Assembly (NCBI RefSeq): GCF_003696345.1 | Contig: NZ_RFLX01000013.1 | Location: 62,001 to 126,000, forward strand | Direction of reading: 5' to 3' | Length of the DNA: 64,000 nucleotides | Source of the DNA: Teichococcus wenyumeiae | GTDB taxonomy: Bacteria; Pseudomonadota; Alphaproteobacteria; Acetobacterales; Acetobacteraceae | In this document: positions 59,107 to 64,000 of the stretch, piece by piece | How positions within the stretch are numbered: position 1 is the stretch's first letter | Layout of the letters: every line of letters begins with the position of its first letter | Translations under genes and position numbers: made by a program | The notes under the pieces: generated by a model | Told to the model about the DNA's origin: nothing | What the model saw: the letters and a program-made list of their open reading frames with translations, nothing else | The model's database searches: none

Positions 59107-60264
59107 ATGTCTGCCTCAGTGCTGGAGCAGCCGGGGACCCGGCTCTTCCCCAAGATCACCCAGCAGGCGCTCGACGACCTGCGCGCCCGCATCGGCAAGC
59201 CGATCGAGAACACCGTCGAGCCCTGGAACCATGAGGCGACGCGGGACAATATCCGCCACTACGCCCATGGCATCGGTGACGACAATCCGCTGTGGTGCGA
59301 CCCGGCCTATGCCGAACGCAGCAGCCAGGGCGGCATCGTCGCGCTGCCGAGCTTCCTCTTCACCACCAGCCGCATCATCTCCGGCTATGTAGGCGGCTTG
59401 CCGGGCGTGCATGCCATGTGGTCGGGCGCCGATTGGCGCTGGCACCGCTGGGTGCGCCGCAACGAGACCATCCGCACCGAGGCGCATCTGGCCGACCTCG
59501 TGGAGCATGACACCGGCTTCGCCGGCCGCGCCATCCGCCAGGTCTACCATGTCGATTTTTATGGCGATGGCGGCGACAAGGTGGCCGAGGCCGAGAGCTG
59601 GTGCTTCCGCACCGACCGCGACGCGGCGCGCGAGCAGGGCACCAAGTATCGCGATGTGAAGAACAAGCCGCCCCGCGTCTATACCGAGGAAGAGCTGCAA
59701 CGCGTCTACAAGCTCTATGAGGCCGAGGAAGTGCGTGGTGCCACGCCCCGCTACTGGGAGGACGTGCAGGTCGGCGAGGCCCTGCCGACCATGGCCAAGG
59801 GCCCGATGACGGTGACCGGCTTCGTCGCCTTCGCCCAGGGCTGGGGCGGGCTGTATATTCGCGCCAACAAGCTGGCCTGGCGGCAGATCCGCAACCATCC
59901 TGGCCTCGGCATCAAGAACCGCTTCGGTATCCCCGATTGCCCCGAGCGCGTGCATTGGGAGCCGGAGATGGCGCTGATGGTCGGCGCGCCCGGCGCTTAC
60001 GACTACGGGCCGGAGCGTTGCTCCTGGCTGACCCACCAGATGACCAACTGGATGGGCGACGACGGCTTCCTGGTGCGCGCCACCAGCAAGCTGCGCCGCC
60101 ACAATCCCGAGGGTGACCTGCTGTTCATCGACGGCAAGGTGACCGGCAAGCGCCAGGAAGGCGGCCGTCACCTCGTCGATATCGAGCAGCAGGCCGTCAA
60201 CCAGGATGGCGAGCTTTCGGTGCTGGGCACCGGCACCGTGGCGCTGCCGAGCCGCGGCCACTGA
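59107..60264 (+). CDS. MaoC-like / FAS1-type acyl dehydratase family protein
   Basis: 385 residues. The N-terminal hot-dog domain is of the FAS1-like dehydratase type (about 20-165: NIRHYAHGIGDDNPLWCDPAYAERSSQGGIVALPSFLF), followed by a second hot-dog region (about 210-380: YWEDVQVGEALPTMAKGPMTVTGFVAFAQGWGG ... ATSKLRRHNPEGDLLFIDGKVTGKRQE). Double hot-dog proteins hydrate or dehydrate enoyl-CoA / hydroxyacyl-CoA thioesters. The start codon lies 27 nt after the CoA ligase stop, so it probably acts on the ligase product. Confidence 0.83.
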   Translation: MSASVLEQPGTRLFPKITQQALDDLRARIGKPIENTVEPWNHEATRDNIRHYAHGIGDDNPLWCDPAYAERSSQGGIVALPSFLFTTSRIISGYVGGLPGVHAMWSGADWRWHRWVRRNETIRTEAHLADLVEHDTGFAGRAIRQVYHVDFYGDGGDKVAEAESWCFRTDRDAAREQGTKYRDVKNKPPRVYTEEELQRVYKLYEAEEVRGATPRYWEDVQVGEALPTMAKGPMTVTGFVAFAQGWGGLYIRANKLAWRQIRNHPGLGIKNRFGIPDCPERVHWEPEMALMVGAPGAYDYGPERCSWLTHQMTNWMGDDGFLVRATSKLRRHNPEGDLLFIDGKVTGKRQEGGRHLVDIEQQAVNQDGELSVLGTGTVALPSRGH

Positions 60265-60302
60265 CGCGGCGGCGCCCGGGCAGCGGGCGCGGGCCCTGAC
60301 CA

Positions 60303-60328
60303 GCCGGGGGCGGCGCACCGCCCCCGGC
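60303..60328 (+). terminator. Strong hairpin between the dehydratase and TctC genes
   Basis: GCCGGGGGCGG, loop CGCA, CCGCCCCCGGC: a perfect 11-bp stem 39 nt after the dehydratase stop. No T-tract; it may terminate or attenuate transcription before the damaged TctC gene. Confidence 0.55.
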
Positions 60329-60375
60329 CTCGCGACCGTCCAAGAACCAGAAGAAAACACAGGGAAGGACACGTC

Positions 60376-60432
60376 ATGCACAGGAGGACCATGCTTGCTG
60401 GCCCGCTGGCACTTTTGGCGTGAGCGAGTGTC
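60376..60432 (+). other. Severed signal-peptide coding segment of the TctC gene (in-frame TGA)
   Basis: ATG at 60376, with AAGGA upstream, opens MHRRTMLAGPLALLA and then hits TGA at 60421-60423. The same frame resumes ASVMARGASAQNFPSRPVRL and continues as an intact binding protein. Replacing the stop by one base change (for example TGA to TGG) would restore a normal leader ending ASAQ. This is a nonsense mutation or a sequencing error. Confidence 0.75.
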
Positions 60433-61347
60433 ATGGCGCGCGGGGCCAGCGCGCAGAATTTCCCCAGCCGGCCGGTCAGGCTGATCGTGCCCTATGCCGC
60501 TGGCCAGGGTTCAGACCTCTTCGCCCGGCGCTTCGCCGAATACTTCCAGAAGCATCTCGGCCAGCCCTTCGTGGTCGAGAACCGGGCCGGCGCGGGCGGC
60601 AATATCGGCACGGCCGCCGCGGCGCGCATGGAGCCGGACGGCTATTCGCTGCTCTGGGGCACCAATGGCACCCATGCGGGCAATGAGTTCATGTATGCCT
60701 CGCTGGGCTTTGACCCGGTGAAGGATTTCGCACCCATCGCCGGCGTGCTGCGCTTCGGCATGGTGCTCAACACCAACAGGAACAGCCGCTACACCAGCGT
60801 GTCTGAGCTGATCGCGGCGGCGAAGCAGCGGCCGGGGCAGGTCTCGGTCGGCTGCCCCAGCACCACGGCGCGCGTGCTGGTGCAGATGATCCGCGACAAG
60901 GCGGGCGTGGACCTGCTGGCGGTGCCCTATAACGGCAGCGGCCAGGCGCTGACGGGCCTGCTGCGCAATGACGTGCAGGCATCCATCGACACCATCACCG
61001 CCGCCCTGGGCCCGATCCGCCAGGGCCAGGTCAGCGCCATCGCGATTTCCACCGACAAGCGCTCAGAATCCCTGCCGGAGGTGCCGACGCTCAAGGAATC
61101 CGGCGTGGATGTGACGCTGGAGGCCTGGAACGCGCTCTATGGCCCGCGCGGCACACCCGCCCCTGTGGTGCAGATGCTGAACCGTGCCGTCAATGCGGCG
61201 CTGGGCGACGAGGTGATCCGGGCCGGGATGGTGCAGGATGGCGCGGACCCGCTGGGCGGCTCGCCCGCCGACCTCGCGGCGCTGATGCGGCGTGACCGCG
61301 CCATCTGGGAGCCCATCGTGCGAGACCTTGGGCTGACAGCGCAGTAG
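60433..61347 (+). CDS. TctC/Bug-family substrate-binding protein lacking a functional signal peptide
   Basis: 304 residues if translation restarts at ATG 60433. The mature domain is complete: FPSRPVRLIVPYAAGQGSDLFARRFAEYF, VVENRAGAGGNIGTAAAA, PDGYSLLWGTNGT, AVPYNGSGQALTGLL. Because the signal sequence is cut by a TGA at 60421, the product would stay in the cytoplasm and could not serve uptake, unless the stop is read through. The reading frame shows no other damage, which suggests a recent mutation or an error in the sequence. Lies 24 nt before a CoA-transferase gene in the same orientation. Confidence 0.8.
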   Translation: MARGASAQNFPSRPVRLIVPYAAGQGSDLFARRFAEYFQKHLGQPFVVENRAGAGGNIGTAAAARMEPDGYSLLWGTNGTHAGNEFMYASLGFDPVKDFAPIAGVLRFGMVLNTNRNSRYTSVSELIAAAKQRPGQVSVGCPSTTARVLVQMIRDKAGVDLLAVPYNGSGQALTGLLRNDVQASIDTITAALGPIRQGQVSAIAISTDKRSESLPEVPTLKESGVDVTLEAWNALYGPRGTPAPVVQMLNRAVNAALGDEVIRAGMVQDGADPLGGSPADLAALMRRDRAIWEPIVRDLGLTAQ

Positions 61348-61370
61348 CCTGAAGCCGGGAGGAAGCCGCC

Positions 61371-62627
61371 ATGGATCAAGTGACGCAGCCATCCGCCACC
61401 ACGGCACCGGAGGCCACCGCCTGGAAGGGCCCCTTGGCCGGATTGCGGGTGCTGGACCTGACGCGGGTGCTGGCCGGCCCCCTGGCCACCCAGTTCCTGG
61501 CGGACCTGGGGGCCGAGGTCCTGAAGCTGGAGGCGCCGGAGCGTGGCGACGAGACCCGTGGCTTCGCCCCCTTTGTCGAGGGCGAGAGCCACTACTTCCT
61601 GGCGCTGAACCGCGGCAAGCGCAGCATGGTGGTGGACTTGCGCGAGGCTGAAGGGGCTGAGATCCTGCGCGGGCTGGTGGCCGGCGCGGATGTGCTGATC
61701 GAGAACTTCCGCCCCGGCGTGATGGAGCGCCTCGGCCTCGGCGCCGAGGCGCTGATGGCGATCAACCCCCGGCTGATCTACTGCGCCATCAGCGGCTTCG
61801 GGCTGACCGGCCCGCTGGCCGGCGCCCCTTCCTTCGACATCGTGACCCAGGCCATGACCGGCGTCATGAGCGTGAACGGCGCGCAGGGCGGGCCGCCGGT
61901 GAAGCTCGGCCTGCCGATCGGCGACATGTCGGGCGGCATCTTCGGCGCCCTCGGCATCCTCTCCGCCCTGCATGAGCGTTCGGTGACGGGACGCGGGCGG
62001 CTGGTCGATGCCAGCCTCTACGACGGCACCATGTCGCTGCTGGGCTATCTGTCGCAGCTCGCCTTCATCACCGGGCAGGACCCGCAGCCGATGGGCTCGG
62101 CGCATCCCAGCGTGGTGCCTTACGACGCCTTTCCGGCCTCGGACGGCTCCATCGTCATCGCCTGCCTGGCCGACCATTTCTGGCCGCGCCTCTGCCGGGC
62201 GCTGGACTGCCCGGACCTCGGCGCCGATCCCGGCCTTGCCACAATGGCCCAGCGGCGGGCGCGGCGGGACGAGATCGAGCCCCGCATCGCTGCCATCACC
62301 CGCAGCCGCAGCGTCGCGGAATGGCGGCGCATCCTGGAAGCGCATGATGTGCCCCATGCCCCGGTGCTGAGCGTGCGGGAGGCGCTGGCCCACCCCCATG
62401 CCCAGGCGCGGGACATGGTGGTGGAGGTGGAGCATGAGCGGCTGGGCACGATCCCGGTGCTGGGACGCCCCATCAAATTCCCCGGCAGCGCGCAGGTGCC
62501 GCTGACAGCGCCACCGGTGCTGGGGCAGCACACGGCCGAGATCCTGCGGCGCGAGCTGAATTATTCCGAGGAAACGATCCGTGACCTCCGCGAACGGGGC
62601 GTCATCGACAGGGGCGCCGCGCGTTGA
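61371..62627 (+). CDS. CaiB/BaiF family (class III) CoA transferase
   Basis: 418 residues. Family N-terminus LAGLRVLDLTRVLAGPLATQFLADLGAEVLKLEAPERGDETRGF. The catalytic Asp is in GLPIGDMSGGIFGALGIL; also LNRGKRSMVVDLREAEGAEIL, LIENFRPGVMERLGLG and LIYCAISGFGLTGPLAG. Transfers CoA to an organic acid. GGGAGGAAG sits before the ATG at 61371. Part of the run of acyl-CoA genes between the ligase at 57520 and the carboxylase at 62695. Confidence 0.9.
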   Translation: MDQVTQPSATTAPEATAWKGPLAGLRVLDLTRVLAGPLATQFLADLGAEVLKLEAPERGDETRGFAPFVEGESHYFLALNRGKRSMVVDLREAEGAEILRGLVAGADVLIENFRPGVMERLGLGAEALMAINPRLIYCAISGFGLTGPLAGAPSFDIVTQAMTGVMSVNGAQGGPPVKLGLPIGDMSGGIFGALGILSALHERSVTGRGRLVDASLYDGTMSLLGYLSQLAFITGQDPQPMGSAHPSVVPYDAFPASDGSIVIACLADHFWPRLCRALDCPDLGADPGLATMAQRRARRDEIEPRIAAITRSRSVAEWRRILEAHDVPHAPVLSVREALAHPHAQARDMVVEVEHERLGTIPVLGRPIKFPGSAQVPLTAPPVLGQHTAEILRRELNYSEETIRDLRERGVIDRGAAR

Positions 62628-62694
62628 TGGCGGATGATCCCGTCCGGCGGGCAGTGCCGGGAAAGGCTTGCTGGGTCATGGCGGAGAAGAACTG

Positions 62695-64000
<1,306 letters not shown>

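Noticed and set aside
62678-62694. Five-codon ORF (ATG to TGA) just before the carboxylase start
   Set aside because: Too short to judge; its stop overlaps the ATG of the carboxylase, so it may be chance or a minor coupling element.

Overview
This is a high-GC, densely packed stretch of chromosome. The protein families point to an alphaproteobacterium of the Acetobacteraceae, probably Roseomonas-like. The clues are several stand-alone TctC/Bug-type tricarboxylate-binding proteins, many CaiB/BaiF, IclR, LacI, GntR and TetR genes, GC-rich codon use, and serralysin-like proteins with DUF4214 repeats. The genus is an inference; there is no rRNA or tRNA in the window to anchor it. Nearly everything is nutrient uptake and catabolism of organic acids, sugars and peptides or glycosides, set out as small regulator-plus-transporter-plus-enzyme modules.

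Layout. 0-1.2 kb: a chromosomal ccdAB toxin-antitoxin pair and a small membrane protein. 1.4-9 kb: a TctC gene divergent from a LysR regulator, leuDC divergent from a HutC-type GntR regulator, and a fumarate-reductase-like flavoprotein divergent from a second TctC. 9-17.5 kb: an old-yellow-enzyme-type oxidoreductase, an SMP-30 lactonase and a complete RbsABC-type sugar ABC transporter, divergent from a FadR-type GntR regulator. 17.5-26.5 kb: a nine-gene, tightly overlapping operon (LacI regulator, GATase1-like protein, BtpA/SgcQ protein, PfkB kinase, OppDF/DppBC-type ABC transporter and its binding protein). This is the best candidate here for an uncharacterised system. 26.7-31 kb: a type I-secreted serralysin-like metalloprotease divergent from a TPR-glycosyltransferase-like protein across a low-GC promoter patch. 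31-34.7 kb: a second RbsABC-type sugar transporter. 34.7-37.6 kb: CapA-like phosphoesterase plus an orphan oligopeptide-binding protein. 37.9-42.5 kb: a TetR regulator divergent from a three-subunit PaoABC-type molybdenum hydroxylase. 42.5-47.1 kb: a shikimate/dehydroshikimate module (quiC, aroE, TctC, TetR). 47.2-51 kb: IclR + CoA transferase and an alpha-glucosidase. 51.3-53.4 kb: TctC + enolase-superfamily enzyme. 53.5-56.5 kb: a ScfR-type regulator divergent from isocitrate lyase, followed by a previously uncalled 52-residue ORF. 56.6-64 kb: IclR divergent from an acyl-CoA ligase, MaoC-like dehydratase, TctC with a stop codon in its signal peptide, CoA transferase and the start of an acyl-CoA carboxylase beta subunit that runs off the right edge.

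Regulation can be read directly in several divergent intergenic regions. There is a LysR box (6-bp arms, 11-bp spacer) at 2480, a TetR-type operator filling a 17-bp promoter spacer at 38570, an IclR operator overlapping the promoter of a probably leaderless iclR at 57425, nested LacI-type palindromes at 26494, and tandem palindromes between scfR and aceA. GC-rich perfect hairpins without T-tracts separate several convergent or consecutive genes and probably act as terminators. No CRISPR array, insertion sequence, tRNA or rRNA was recognised.
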